A stretch of DNA of 40,047 nt from Fidelibacterota bacterium (GCA_002718655.1 PBFM01000010.1:1-40047), one strand, 5' to 3'; shown: positions 30,851-40,047, counted from the stretch's first letter. Program-made: numbers and translations. The notes: generated by a model not told the origin, from the letters alone.

Positions 30851-32167
30851 TTAACCATTAGCGAATGATTTAATTTTAAGATAAGCCATTAATATTTGGT
30901 AACTGACACCTGTTATGTTTCCAATTGTATATCCGATGGCAACACCTAATAAACTGTAATTAGGCACTAAAATAACCCAAGATATAAGTGATACAAAAAA
31001 TATTATTACACCACCAATATTTGGGTAGATTATGTATTTAGTGCCAGAAAGAAATGATACAAATGGGATTGATGTTATCCTAATGAATACACTTGGTAAA
31101 AGTAATTGCAAAATAATACTACCCTTTACGAATTCTTCGCCAAATAAGTTTAGAATATCTGATGAAATTAAATAAACTATAGTACATAATGCTGCTGATA
31201 ATGAAATCATTATTTTACTTGTTTGATAAAATAATTGAGTTATTTCTTTATTTTTTTCTGCACCAAATAGGTTTGATATTTCTGGAAGGAACACCTGGGT
31301 GAAAAGTTTGGGTATGAACATAAGAATGCTCACGATAGCAAGGACTGAAGAATAAAGTCCGGCGTCTGACTGACTAAGGTACATTCCTATTACAAGTATT
31401 GACAGATAACCAGTGCCTGTACTTGCTACAGTACCTACCATACTTACTATGCCATAATGAGAAAATTTTTTCATAATATCATTTTTATTGAAATTATCCA
31501 AATATGACATATTTTTTGTTATGGTTTGATAATTTTTCAACAAAAGTATTATGCTAATAATAACAAAAGTTGCATAGCCATAAATATAACAGTCTAATAA
31601 AAGAGTAGTTTTACCTTTAAAAGCAACTAAGATGATTGCTAAAAACAAAACTATATCTGATATAATTTCAATTTTTGCATATATAGAAACTAGATCTACA
31701 CTGTAATAGATTCTTCTAAAGATAATGTAGAAAGACCGGAAAAATATGTAAAATATGATTTTTATAAATAACTCATATGGTAAGGAAAAGTTTTTACTAA
31801 AATAATCCCATTTTATAAGCAATATTGTGTTTAGAAGTAATAAAATTATTATTGGTCCAAATATGACTATCTTTAAAACATACACAAATTGATTGTAACT
31901 ATTCTTTCCTCTATACTCGGCAAGAAATTTATTTCCAGCACTGCCAAAAAAATTTGTTACAAAAATTGTAATTATTAGACAAAAACTAATCATTATATTG
32001 AATTCTCCAAGGACTTCTTGTCCAAAGAACCTTGCAATAATGAAATTAAATAGCGGAGTTATTATTCCAGCAAATAGCAGAGCAAGCCCTGTGTAAAATG
32101 AGTTTTTTAAAATACGTTTACTGAAAATAGAGGGTTTAATTTTCTTGTCTATCAATATATATTGCAA
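30851..32167 (-). CDS. Wzx-like polysaccharide flippase
   Basis: 438 aa polytopic; 'GLALLFAGIITPLFNFIIARFFGQEVLGEFNIM' characteristic of MOP/Wzx proteins. Confidence 0.85.
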   Translation of the reverse strand: MQYILIDKKIKPSIFSKRILKNSFYTGLALLFAGIITPLFNFIIARFFGQEVLGEFNIMISFCLIITIFVTNFFGSAGNKFLAEYRGKNSYNQFVYVLKIVIFGPIIILLLLNTILLIKWDYFSKNFSLPYELFIKIIFYIFFRSFYIIFRRIYYSVDLVSIYAKIEIISDIVLFLAIILVAFKGKTTLLLDCYIYGYATFVIISIILLLKNYQTITKNMSYLDNFNKNDIMKKFSHYGIVSMVGTVASTGTGYLSILVIGMYLSQSDAGLYSSVLAIVSILMFIPKLFTQVFLPEISNLFGAEKNKEITQLFYQTSKIMISLSAALCTIVYLISSDILNLFGEEFVKGSIILQLLLPSVFIRITSIPFVSFLSGTKYIIYPNIGGVIIFFVSLISWVILVPNYSLLGVAIGYTIGNITGVSYQILMAYLKIKSFANG

Positions 32168-33338
32168 AAGGGATTGCTAAAATAATTCCCAAAAATAATG
32201 AAAGAATTACTATCAATGTTCGTTTAGGCTTTGCCTTCTTAACTGCAGGTTCAGCAGTATCCAAAATACTGATTAGAAGTCGTTCCTTTGCTTCGTCAAT
32301 TTTTGCTATTTCAAATTGTTGTCTTAGTGTAATGTCAACAGCGCGATTTTCTTCAACAGCGCTTTCAAGTCTTTCCCTTGTCATTTCTATGGAAGGGGTA
32401 TCAAGCCTAAGAGGGTGGCTTTTTCTAAAATCTGTTAAAATATCCTCTGAATATTCCGTTTGTGATTTTGCATCTTCCATTTGATTCTCAATAAACACTC
32501 TATTTCTTGAAGCTTCTCTTTTTTGTTCTATCGATATGAAATTTTTGACATATTCAGCGATATAGTTTGCTATGTCAGATGAAAGTTTTGGATCTTCTGT
32601 TAAAACTTTGACCGTTATCAAGCCCGAAATTTCCTCTTTTACGGAAATTAATTCATCTAATTGTAATATAGCTTCATAGGTTTGTTTATCAATCTTATTT
32701 GAGCTAAAACCGCCCGTTGGTAAAATTTTTTTAATTAATTTAATTGGTGAGAAAAGGGGAGGCTTGTCTAGTTCCCAATATTTAATTAGGTTTGAGCCGT
32801 TTGGATAAAGTTTTGATTCCCATTGTTTTAAGACAATATCTTTTTTTAATCTTCTGCTCTTGATGATATCAGGTATATTGTATGTCGTAGTACTAGTAAG
32901 ACCTCCAATTCCAAAAGATTTTGCAAGGCCTTGAAAATCACCAAGCATTCCTCCTGAGTTATTTTGTTCTCCAGCAGGATATAGTGATATTTTTGATTCG
33001 AAGTAGATAGTAGCAAGAAGGGAGTAAACCAGCCCAATTAAAGTAAAAAATATGCCAAATTTTAAAATAAAAGTTTTTTTATTACTGATAATTTTAAATA
33101 TTGCCTCGACATTAATTTCATCATTTTCATTTATTAATTGGAGATGATTCTTTTTCCCCTTTAAGTGTTCAAGCTGAATAAGGTCTCTTTTTTTTAGTTC
33201 AGCAATACGGTTTCTTAAAGTTTTTTCGGTTAATCCATATTTGGATGCAATTTTAGTTCTTTCGCTAGGATTATCAATAATTTTAGGATTTTCATTAATA
33301 ATATTTAAAATCTTTTCTTCGTGTGGAGTCAATTTCAT
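32136..33338 (-). CDS. Wzz-type polysaccharide chain-length determinant with N-terminal winged-helix domain
   Basis: aa about 1-60 'LTPHEEKILNIINENPKIIDNPSERTKIASKYGLTEKTLRNRIAELKKRDLIQLE' wHTH-like; then TM, coiled coil 'DAKSQTEYSEDILTDFRK', Wzz-type 'AEPAVKKAKPKRTLIVILSLFLGIILAI' and second TM. Confidence 0.85.
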   Translation of the reverse strand: MKLTPHEEKILNIINENPKIIDNPSERTKIASKYGLTEKTLRNRIAELKKRDLIQLEHLKGKKNHLQLINENDEINVEAIFKIISNKKTFILKFGIFFTLIGLVYSLLATIYFESKISLYPAGEQNNSGGMLGDFQGLAKSFGIGGLTSTTTYNIPDIIKSRRLKKDIVLKQWESKLYPNGSNLIKYWELDKPPLFSPIKLIKKILPTGGFSSNKIDKQTYEAILQLDELISVKEEISGLITVKVLTEDPKLSSDIANYIAEYVKNFISIEQKREASRNRVFIENQMEDAKSQTEYSEDILTDFRKSHPLRLDTPSIEMTRERLESAVEENRAVDITLRQQFEIAKIDEAKERLLISILDTAEPAVKKAKPKRTLIVILSLFLGIILAIPFAIYIDRQEN

Positions 33339-33369
33339 ATTTTTAATCTTTTATCAAATTTTTTTGTAT

Positions 33370-35100
33370 TTATTGGTCTCTTTCTCTAATGATAATCGAT
33401 TGGAGATAATACATTAATAGCCCTCCTTGATATAAAGCTCCCACTAATTCTTTAGCTGCTACCCATTCATTATAATCAACTTTGTCTGGTATAAAAATTA
33501 TATCACCATATGATAGGCTTTCATTTTTATTTAATTTTAGTCTTTGACCAGTTGTAGATTTTATAATAAACTTTTTTCTACTTGCGTTTTTTGATACACC
33601 ACCAGCTAATTTAATGTAATCTTTTGCATTGTTAATTGGTTTGTATAAATATCTACCAGGTGCATTTACAGCACCTATGACCTCTATGTATGGAAAGTAA
33701 CGCGGAATGTATATTTCATCACTATTATTTAGGATTATGTCTTTTTGTTTAAGGCTATTCACAGATGTTTCAATGGAGCCTTTTTGGGTTCTTATTCGTG
33801 CTTTTACATAGGCATTTTCTTCAATTGATCTCACTACTTCATTTTTAAGTAATATACGCTCTAACTCTTTATCTGGAATACGCGCAATAATATTGTTATT
33901 GATATAAATTTTGGAACTGTCAGCACTTGGAAGAAATCCACCTGCTTTCTTAATTATATCATTGACGGTTGTTTTTCCTTTTGTGATTGGGTAACTACCT
34001 GGGAATTTAACTTCGCCTAAAATTTGTGCAATACTATAAGAATCATTATTCTCAAAATAAGTCACCATAATATGATCGTCAGGAAGTAATCTTGTAAGAT
34101 TAGTTTCATTTGAATTAACAAAAAAGGATTCTGATTGGTTCTTAAATTTTGACCTTGTAATAAAAATGCTATCTCTTGTTGCATTCGGATGTAGACCTCC
34201 AGCTATGTTAATGGCATTAAGTATATTGTCTTCAGGATTATATTCATATTTTCCTGGCATTTGCACACCGCCTTGGATAGTAAAAAACTGTTTTTTATAT
34301 GGAATATTTATAATGTCATTTTGCCTTATGTATACATTATGGTTTTCATCACCGGTTACCTTAAATTTTTCTAGGTCTATTCTTAATGTATCTGATTGCC
34401 TGAATATTAAAATGTTTCGGTTTGAAAGAAGATCTGATTCAAGCATTTGTTTTTCAGACATTCCCAACTTTCTATCGTAAAAATCATCTACAGCTATTCG
34501 AGAACGCATACCAAATGTTTCTGAAGCACTTAATTGTCTAGCATCCAAATCTAAAATCTCTTTTTTCTTAATATTATGATCAGATATAATTTGGTCATAC
34601 AAATCAGATACTCTTGTCATTGGTGTTACAATAAAATAACCTGCGTTGCTAAACTGTCCAATTACTAATACTCTAAATTCTCTAATTACTTCTAGTTCTA
34701 CATTGATTTTCACATTTGCATTCCAAGATTTTATTTCTTTTTTTATTACTTCAATCAATGTTTTCAAAGTCAAGCCATTACAGGTTACGATGCCTACAGA
34801 CGGGATTAATAAATTTCCGGTTGGGTTTATAATCAGGTTATGGTCAAAGGTTTCATTACTAGATATTATGTTAATATGTAATTGATCGCCCGGGCCAACA
34901 TAATAATTATTAGGATCAACAGCTTTGTCAGCTATAAAATATTCTCTATTTTGATTTCGCTTGGATATTTTATTTGACTGATTGGAAGTTCTTGATAATT
35001 GTTTTTGAGCAATTCTAATTGCACTTAAGTCAAGATTTTGTAATTTAGCAGTAGTACTAATACAAAGCAGTAGCACTGAAAGTTTAATAATTTTTTTCAT
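33370..35100 (-). CDS. wza: Wza-like polysaccharide export protein with several SLBB repeats
   Basis: 'YYVGPGDQLHINI', repeats 'IQGGVQMPGKYEYNPEDNILNAINIAGGL', 'ILGEVKFPGSYPI', 'VIGAVNAPGRYLYKP'. Confidence 0.92.
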   Translation of the reverse strand: MKKIIKLSVLLLCISTTAKLQNLDLSAIRIAQKQLSRTSNQSNKISKRNQNREYFIADKAVDPNNYYVGPGDQLHINIISSNETFDHNLIINPTGNLLIPSVGIVTCNGLTLKTLIEVIKKEIKSWNANVKINVELEVIREFRVLVIGQFSNAGYFIVTPMTRVSDLYDQIISDHNIKKKEILDLDARQLSASETFGMRSRIAVDDFYDRKLGMSEKQMLESDLLSNRNILIFRQSDTLRIDLEKFKVTGDENHNVYIRQNDIINIPYKKQFFTIQGGVQMPGKYEYNPEDNILNAINIAGGLHPNATRDSIFITRSKFKNQSESFFVNSNETNLTRLLPDDHIMVTYFENNDSYSIAQILGEVKFPGSYPITKGKTTVNDIIKKAGGFLPSADSSKIYINNNIIARIPDKELERILLKNEVVRSIEENAYVKARIRTQKGSIETSVNSLKQKDIILNNSDEIYIPRYFPYIEVIGAVNAPGRYLYKPINNAKDYIKLAGGVSKNASRKKFIIKSTTGQRLKLNKNESLSYGDIIFIPDKVDYNEWVAAKELVGALYQGGLLMYYLQSIIIRERDQ

Positions 35101-35115
35101 CTATTTTTATGTAAT

Positions 35116-35159
35116 CTGTTGTAATGAGGCTTAGAAATAGGAATAACATTACACAACAG
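35116..35159. promoter_or_regulatory. Bulged inverted repeat upstream of wza-like EPS operon
   Basis: CTGTTG-TAATG (35116-35126) and CATTA-CA-CAACAG (35147-35159), 6+5 bp with a 2-nt bulge, 20-nt spacer; ends 16 nt from the wza start codon. Confidence 0.5.
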
Positions 35160-35377
35160 CTTTTGATTAATTTACCTTTACCTTTATTTAATTAAAACTT
35201 GGCGCGGTTTTTTCAGATTGTATTCCTTTGTATTATGATAAAAATTATTCTTATAAAATCAATATTACAAATTATATTTAGCCCGGGCAAATGCCCATAA
35301 GTATCTATTCTTTTCATAAGGTTTGAAATAGAATAATAATCAAAATAAATTAATGCTCTTCATAAGGGTTATTATAT

Positions 35378-36631
35378 ATGATATCAATTAAAAAACTAAG
35401 AACTGAAACTCAGTACTGTCAGGAGAGATTAAGTTTAAAGCAGCAAAACATAAAACTTAATAGTATTATTGAACTAGATCAGAAACTTCGGCAGTTAAAA
35501 ACAAGCTCGAGCGATATGCGTGCAAAGCGCAATGCTGAATCTGAAAAAATCGGTCATTTTAAAAGAGATGGTTTAGAAACTAAAAAATCAATTGAGAATA
35601 TGAGAATCCTAGGTTCCAAGTTAAAAGCACTTGAAGCTGAGCTTAGTGAAGTTTCAGATATGTTAAGAAATAAATTATACCAGCTACCAAATATCCCTCA
35701 TGAAACTGTACCAAAAGGTCTTGAATCAAATGAAAATAAAGTAGTGAGGTATTGGGGTGAAAAACCGAAATTTAATTTCACACCCCTATCTCATTTAGAA
35801 ATTGGAGATAAACTTAATTTATTTGATTTTAAAAGAAGTGCAAAATTATCAGGTAGTGGTTTTCCTTTATATAGAGGATTTGGTGCAAAACTTGAACGAG
35901 AGCTAATTAATTCAATGATGAATTACCATCGAGACAAATATAATTTTGAAGAAATTTTTCCGCCAGTATTGATGAGAAAAAAATCTATGTTAACAACAGG
36001 GCAGTTACCCAAATTTGAAGATGACATGTACCATACTGAAACTGATAATCTTTATCTTGCTCCCACTGCAGAAGTTCCTATCACTAACCTTCATCGCGAT
36101 GAAATATTAGATGAATCTGAATTACCAATATATTATGTCGCTTACTCTCCTTGTTTTAGGCGAGAGTCTGGTTCCTATGGCAAGGATACGAGAGGTTTAC
36201 TTCGTGTACACCAGTTTAATAAAGTAGAATTAGTGAAATTTGTAGTTCCTGACACTTCTTATGATGAATTAGAAAGCTTGACTATGCAAGCAGAATCAAT
36301 TTTACAAAATTTGGGTTTACATTATCGCATTGTAGAATTGTGTATAGGAGATTTGGGATTCGCAGCTTCTAAATGTTATGACATTGAGGTTTGGGCACCG
36401 GGTGAATGTAAATGGTTAGAGGCCTCATCTTGTAGCAATTTTGAATCGTTTCAGGCTCGCAGAGGTAATATTAGATTTAGGAATGCTAACAATGATGTGA
36501 AATATCTTCACACTTTGAATGGATCTGGTCTTGCTACTCCAAGATTAATGATTGCATTACTTGAGACATACCAAACAGAAGATGGTAGCGTAGAATTCCC
36601 AGAATCCGTTTCAAAATTTTTAAGCGTTTAG
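35378..36631 (+). CDS. serS: Seryl-tRNA synthetase
   Basis: 'LYLAPTAEVPITNLHRDEIL', 'CFRRESGSYGKDTRGLLRVHQFNKVELVKF', 'NGSGLATPRLMIALLE'. Confidence 0.97.
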   Translation: MISIKKLRTETQYCQERLSLKQQNIKLNSIIELDQKLRQLKTSSSDMRAKRNAESEKIGHFKRDGLETKKSIENMRILGSKLKALEAELSEVSDMLRNKLYQLPNIPHETVPKGLESNENKVVRYWGEKPKFNFTPLSHLEIGDKLNLFDFKRSAKLSGSGFPLYRGFGAKLERELINSMMNYHRDKYNFEEIFPPVLMRKKSMLTTGQLPKFEDDMYHTETDNLYLAPTAEVPITNLHRDEILDESELPIYYVAYSPCFRRESGSYGKDTRGLLRVHQFNKVELVKFVVPDTSYDELESLTMQAESILQNLGLHYRIVELCIGDLGFAASKCYDIEVWAPGECKWLEASSCSNFESFQARRGNIRFRNANNDVKYLHTLNGSGLATPRLMIALLETYQTEDGSVEFPESVSKFLSV

Positions 36632-36644
36632 GGGATATTATAAA

Positions 36645-37349
36645 TTGAGATTTATATGGGCATTATTTAATACTGTAATTTTTACCATAATCTATGGTTT
36701 GCCAGGTATGTTATTAACTTTCTTTGAATCTAAAAAAGGTAAAATTTTAAGTCATTGTGCACGAATGTGGGGTAAAAGTATTTTATTTTTTAGTGGTGTT
36801 AAATACACTGTCAAAGGTTTGGAGAATCTTAAACCAAAAGGAAATTATGTTTTTGCAGGGAACCACGCTTCTGTTTTTGATATACCAATTGCTTTTTCTT
36901 GTTTACCATATTGGTTGGTTCCGGTTGCAAAAATTGAATTGAAATCAATTATTTTACTTGGTTGGATTATGAGGTCTGCTGGACATATTTTTATTGATAG
37001 GAAAAATAGAGATAGCGCTATTCAGACCTTAGAAAAGGCAAAAGATTCATTAATTAATCATCCCAGATCAATATTATTATTTCCTGAAGGGACTCGCACA
37101 ATTGATGGTTCACTTGGACAGTTTAAAAGAGGAGGGATGTTATTATCAATAAATACAAACTTACCGATTGTCCCTATTGCATTTGTTGGCACTTTTGATT
37201 TGCTTGAGAAAGGTGCTTGGAAAATGAAAAGAATGACTGTTGAATTAAGAATAGGTCACCCGCTCAATACTGAAAAGTTTTCTTATGAAGATTGTGGCAA
37301 TGTAGCTGATACTCTTAGGAAAAAAGTTTATGAATTACTTCAAAACTGA
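36645..37349 (+). CDS. plsC: 1-acyl-sn-glycerol-3-phosphate acyltransferase
   Basis: TTG start; 'AGNHASVFDIP' (HX4D), 'LFPEGTRTIDG'. Confidence 0.94.
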   Translation: MRFIWALFNTVIFTIIYGLPGMLLTFFESKKGKILSHCARMWGKSILFFSGVKYTVKGLENLKPKGNYVFAGNHASVFDIPIAFSCLPYWLVPVAKIELKSIILLGWIMRSAGHIFIDRKNRDSAIQTLEKAKDSLINHPRSILLFPEGTRTIDGSLGQFKRGGMLLSINTNLPIVPIAFVGTFDLLEKGAWKMKRMTVELRIGHPLNTEKFSYEDCGNVADTLRKKVYELLQN

Positions 37350-37355
37350 ATAATT

Positions 37356-37829
37356 TTGACAAAACAATTAACTCAAATAGCAGATGATTCAAGAAATTGG
37401 AAAAATCTTGGAAAAAAAATTGTATTTACAAATGGATGTTTTGATCTCTTGCATAAAGGCCATTTGGATTTGTTATTCAATGCCTCCAGACTTGGCGACC
37501 TATTGATTGTTGGACTGAATTCTGATAATTCAGTAAAAAAATTAAAAGGCAGAGATAGACCAGTACAACCTGAGGCAGATAGAAAAGAAGCAATACTTAA
37601 TACAAATTTTGTTGAAAAAGTTTATATTTTTAATACTGAAACTCCAAAAGCAATAATAGAAACACTTCGTCCAGATTATTTGGTTAAGGGTGGTGATTAC
37701 AAATCAGACGAAATTATTGGTGCAGAAGATGTCCATAGTTGGGGAGGAAAAGTGAAGATTTTTCCATTAACACCCGGATATAGCACTACTAAAAAAATAA
37801 AAAAAATGAGAACACAAGGTCTTGTATAA
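37356..37829 (+). CDS. rfaE2: D-glycero-beta-D-manno-heptose 1-phosphate adenylyltransferase (HldE C-terminal-type, RfaE2)
   Basis: TTG start; 'VFTNGCFDLLHKGHLDLL', 'GLNSDNSVKKLKGRDRPVQPEADR', 'LVKGGDY', 'GYSTTKKIKKM'. Confidence 0.93.
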   Translation: MTKQLTQIADDSRNWKNLGKKIVFTNGCFDLLHKGHLDLLFNASRLGDLLIVGLNSDNSVKKLKGRDRPVQPEADRKEAILNTNFVEKVYIFNTETPKAIIETLRPDYLVKGGDYKSDEIIGAEDVHSWGGKVKIFPLTPGYSTTKKIKKMRTQGLV

Positions 37830-37877
37830 TTAAATATTTAAAGTTTATATTTAGACGCGGAGTTTCACTAGATACCT

Positions 37878-39497
37878 TTGAATAAAATACTTACAGTCAT
37901 AGTAAATATCTATATCACTGCCTCGATAGTCATTGGCGCAGAGACTAAATCCATTACGAAAGTAAATCCTACCCCGTCTTTTTTTACTACCATTCAAGAT
38001 TCCACAATGGATATTGATGAAACAAGAAATAGGTTCCCTGCAATATTAAAAGATGCAAAACTATTAATGTCTGAAGTGATGATATCAGACTTTAATAGAG
38101 ATACATTGGAGGTTGCTTATATACTAAGTAAAATTTTTGAACTCCTTATGGAAGCAGACCAAATTGGTGATATGAACCTTGAAGATAAAGAAGAATTTGA
38201 TAGATTTAATAGAACATTTACTGAATTGTATACCCATAATTTAGCTACTGTGCAGAGTATAGATGCTCCGGTAATGGCGGAAAAGTTAAGGACTGTTATA
38301 AGCGAGAGTTTTGAGATTGAGATGGGTGAAACAAAATTCACGGTTGTTGAAGATAGGGATGGTCATTTACCACTTGTTCGCACGAAACAGGTCGACCAAT
38401 ATATTAATTATTTTCAAACAAAAGGTAGAAAACAATTTCAGATATGGTTAGAGCGTTATGACAAATATAAAGGTTTAATTTTACCAATTCTAAAAGAACA
38501 TGAAATGCCACAAGAGTTTATGTATTTGGCAATGATTGAGTCTGGTTTAAATCCAAAGGCCTATAGTAAAGCTAAAGCTTCAGGTATGTGGCAGTTCATT
38601 TATTCAACCGGAAAGAAATATGGTTTAGATAGGGACTGGTATAAGGATGAAAGGAGAGACCCTGAGAAAGCTACCCATGCCGCATGTATGTACTTAAAGG
38701 ATTTATATAAGCAATTTGACAATTGGTATTTAGCTATTGCAGCATATAATTGCGGTAGTGGTAGGGTGATGAGAGCATCGAAGATTCATCAAACTTATGA
38801 TTTTTGGCAAATGCATTCACTACCAAGAGAAACAAGAAATTATATTCCATACTTTTTATCTGCAGCAATTATTGCACGAAGCCCAGAAGCATATGGTTTT
38901 ACAATACCAAAAAATATCCAACCTTTTCGATACGAAACGATAGAATTAGAAAAAAGTGCAGATATTGCAGTGTTGGCTCGTGTTGTAGGAGTTAAACCTA
39001 AAGTTTTAAGAGATTATAATCCTGAGCTTAGACAATCAGCGACTCCTACCGAACCTGGTTACCAGCTAAAATTACCATTAGGTAAAAAAGATGATTTTAT
39101 AAATGCATGGAATGCCATTCCTGAAGAAGAAAGATTTGCACCTCAGTTTGTTGTTCATAGAGTTAGATATGGTGAAAGTCTTTGGACAATATCAAAAAAG
39201 TATAATGTTTCGATTCACGATTTGGCCGCTGTAAATAAAATAAGAAATAGAAATAAAGTAAGAGTAGGTCAAAAATTAAATGTCCCACTAAAAGGAGGAC
39301 GAATTTGGGGTAATGGAGAAAATGGAGGACCACCTGGCTATGCTAAGAAAATATACCGTGTAAAACGTGGAGATACCCTTGGGCAAATCGCTGAAAACTT
39401 TGGTACTCGAGCGAGTAAGATAAGGCGTTGGAATAATATGAAGTATGGCTCACATCTAATTCATCCAGGCCAGAAACTGGTGATTTGGGTTAAATAA
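37878..39497 (+). CDS. mltD: MltD-like lytic transglycosylase with two LysM domains
   Basis: TTG start; 'MIESGLNPKAYSKAKASGMWQFIYSTGKKYGL', 'AIAAYNCGSGRV', LysM 'VRYGESLWTISKKYNVSIHDLAAVN' and 'VKRGDTLGQIAENFGTRASKIRRWN'. Confidence 0.93.
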   Translation: MNKILTVIVNIYITASIVIGAETKSITKVNPTPSFFTTIQDSTMDIDETRNRFPAILKDAKLLMSEVMISDFNRDTLEVAYILSKIFELLMEADQIGDMNLEDKEEFDRFNRTFTELYTHNLATVQSIDAPVMAEKLRTVISESFEIEMGETKFTVVEDRDGHLPLVRTKQVDQYINYFQTKGRKQFQIWLERYDKYKGLILPILKEHEMPQEFMYLAMIESGLNPKAYSKAKASGMWQFIYSTGKKYGLDRDWYKDERRDPEKATHAACMYLKDLYKQFDNWYLAIAAYNCGSGRVMRASKIHQTYDFWQMHSLPRETRNYIPYFLSAAIIARSPEAYGFTIPKNIQPFRYETIELEKSADIAVLARVVGVKPKVLRDYNPELRQSATPTEPGYQLKLPLGKKDDFINAWNAIPEEERFAPQFVVHRVRYGESLWTISKKYNVSIHDLAAVNKIRNRNKVRVGQKLNVPLKGGRIWGNGENGGPPGYAKKIYRVKRGDTLGQIAENFGTRASKIRRWNNMKYGSHLIHPGQKLVIWVK

Positions 39498-39527
39498 AAA
39501 AAGATGCATAAATATTAGGAGATTAAA

Positions 39528-39815
39528 ATGACAAAACAGGAAATTGTCAATTCAGTGTCAGAAGCAACAGGTTTAACTAAAGTTGAAACTGAAACGGTAA
39601 TGAATGGGGTAATGGGTACAATTATTGATTCATTAGCGAATAATGAAAAAGTTGAATTGAGAGGTTTTGGTACATTTGGGATTAAACACAGGATGCCAAA
39701 AAAAGCGAGGAACCCTGGTACTGGGGAACCAGTTTTTTTACCAGAAAGGTTTGTTCCTACATTTAAACCTAGTAAACTTATGCGCCTTCGGGTTAATGAT
39801 TTGATTAATAAATAA
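39528..39815 (+). CDS. HU/IHF-family DNA-binding protein
   Basis: 'TKQEIVNSVSEATGLTKVETETVMNGV', 'VELRGFGTFGIKHRMPKKARNPGTGEPV'; SD AGGAG upstream. Confidence 0.95.
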   Translation: MTKQEIVNSVSEATGLTKVETETVMNGVMGTIIDSLANNEKVELRGFGTFGIKHRMPKKARNPGTGEPVFLPERFVPTFKPSKLMRLRVNDLINK

Positions 39816-39826
39816 ATGGATTTTCA

Positions 39827-39922
39827 ATGCCAAGCGGTAAAAAAAGAAAAAAGAAAAAAATGAATACACACAAACGAAAGAAACGTTTGCGTGCTAATCG
39901 TCACAAGAAAAAAGATAAATAA
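39827..39922 (+). CDS. 31-aa basic protein, AURKAIP1/COX24-type (mS38/bS22-like) ribosomal microprotein
   Basis: ATG...TAA translates MPSGKKRKKKKMNTHKRKKRLRANRHKKKDK; below the ORF-track length cut-off. Confidence 0.85.
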   Translation: MPSGKKRKKKKMNTHKRKKRLRANRHKKKDK

Positions 39923-39979
39923 ATTATAAGATTTTAATCCATCATACCGAAAACAATGTATTTTTAGACAATTTGACTT

Positions 39980-40047
39980 ATGGCTAGCTATAAAGATTGT
40001 TTAACTGTTTCTGGTTTAAACTCCATAATAAGTGAAAAGTTTGAAAA
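39980..40047 (+). CDS. xseA: Exodeoxyribonuclease VII large subunit, N-terminal fragment (runs off window)
   Basis: ATG at 39980 gives MASYKDCLTVSGLNSIISEKFE..., similar to the XseA N-terminus 'LTVSELN..IK..LE'. Confidence 0.65.
   Translation, partial: MASYKDCLTVSGLNSIISEKFE

Noticed and set aside
32846-33037. 63-aa minus-strand ORF in an alternate frame of the Wzz-like gene, considered as a sign of frameshift
   Set aside because: The 400-aa frame is continuous and both domains are intact, so no frameshift is needed.

Overview
AT-rich, gene-dense chromosomal window that looks like a free-living Gram-negative of the FCB/Marinimicrobia type (lineage is inference; no search was run). It contains: a tRNA-Asp; a housekeeping block (mltG, pcrA/uvrD, fur family, YhaM-like OB-HD nuclease); a putative cobalamin-acquisition neighbourhood (ECF S-component-like protein, outer-membrane barrel-like protein, BtuG/DUF5074-like lipoprotein behind a reverse-strand cobalamin riboswitch); a trpS-scpA-scpB-rluB-cmk-rpsA-ybbR-tsaD block; a nucleotide-sugar block (ugd, rfbC, rfbB, rfbA, no rfbD seen); a Wzx/Wzy-type exopolysaccharide locus on the minus strand; and serS-plsC-rfaE2-mltD-HU-bS22/mS38-like microprotein-xseA (partial). 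Most notable observations: (1) a Wzz-type chain-length determinant with an N-terminal winged-helix DNA-binding domain, with a bulged inverted repeat just upstream of the operon's first gene; (2) a cobalamin riboswitch with a recognisable L5-L13 kissing-loop pairing and a competing hairpin, driving a BtuG-like protein without a nearby BtuB; (3) a leader in front of the sugar transferase gene with duplicated ATAGGATG, a 3-codon mini-ORF and a start-codon-occluding complement; (4) a 31-aa ribosomal-type microprotein missed by the ORF track. No CRISPR array, transposase, integrase or prophage was seen.
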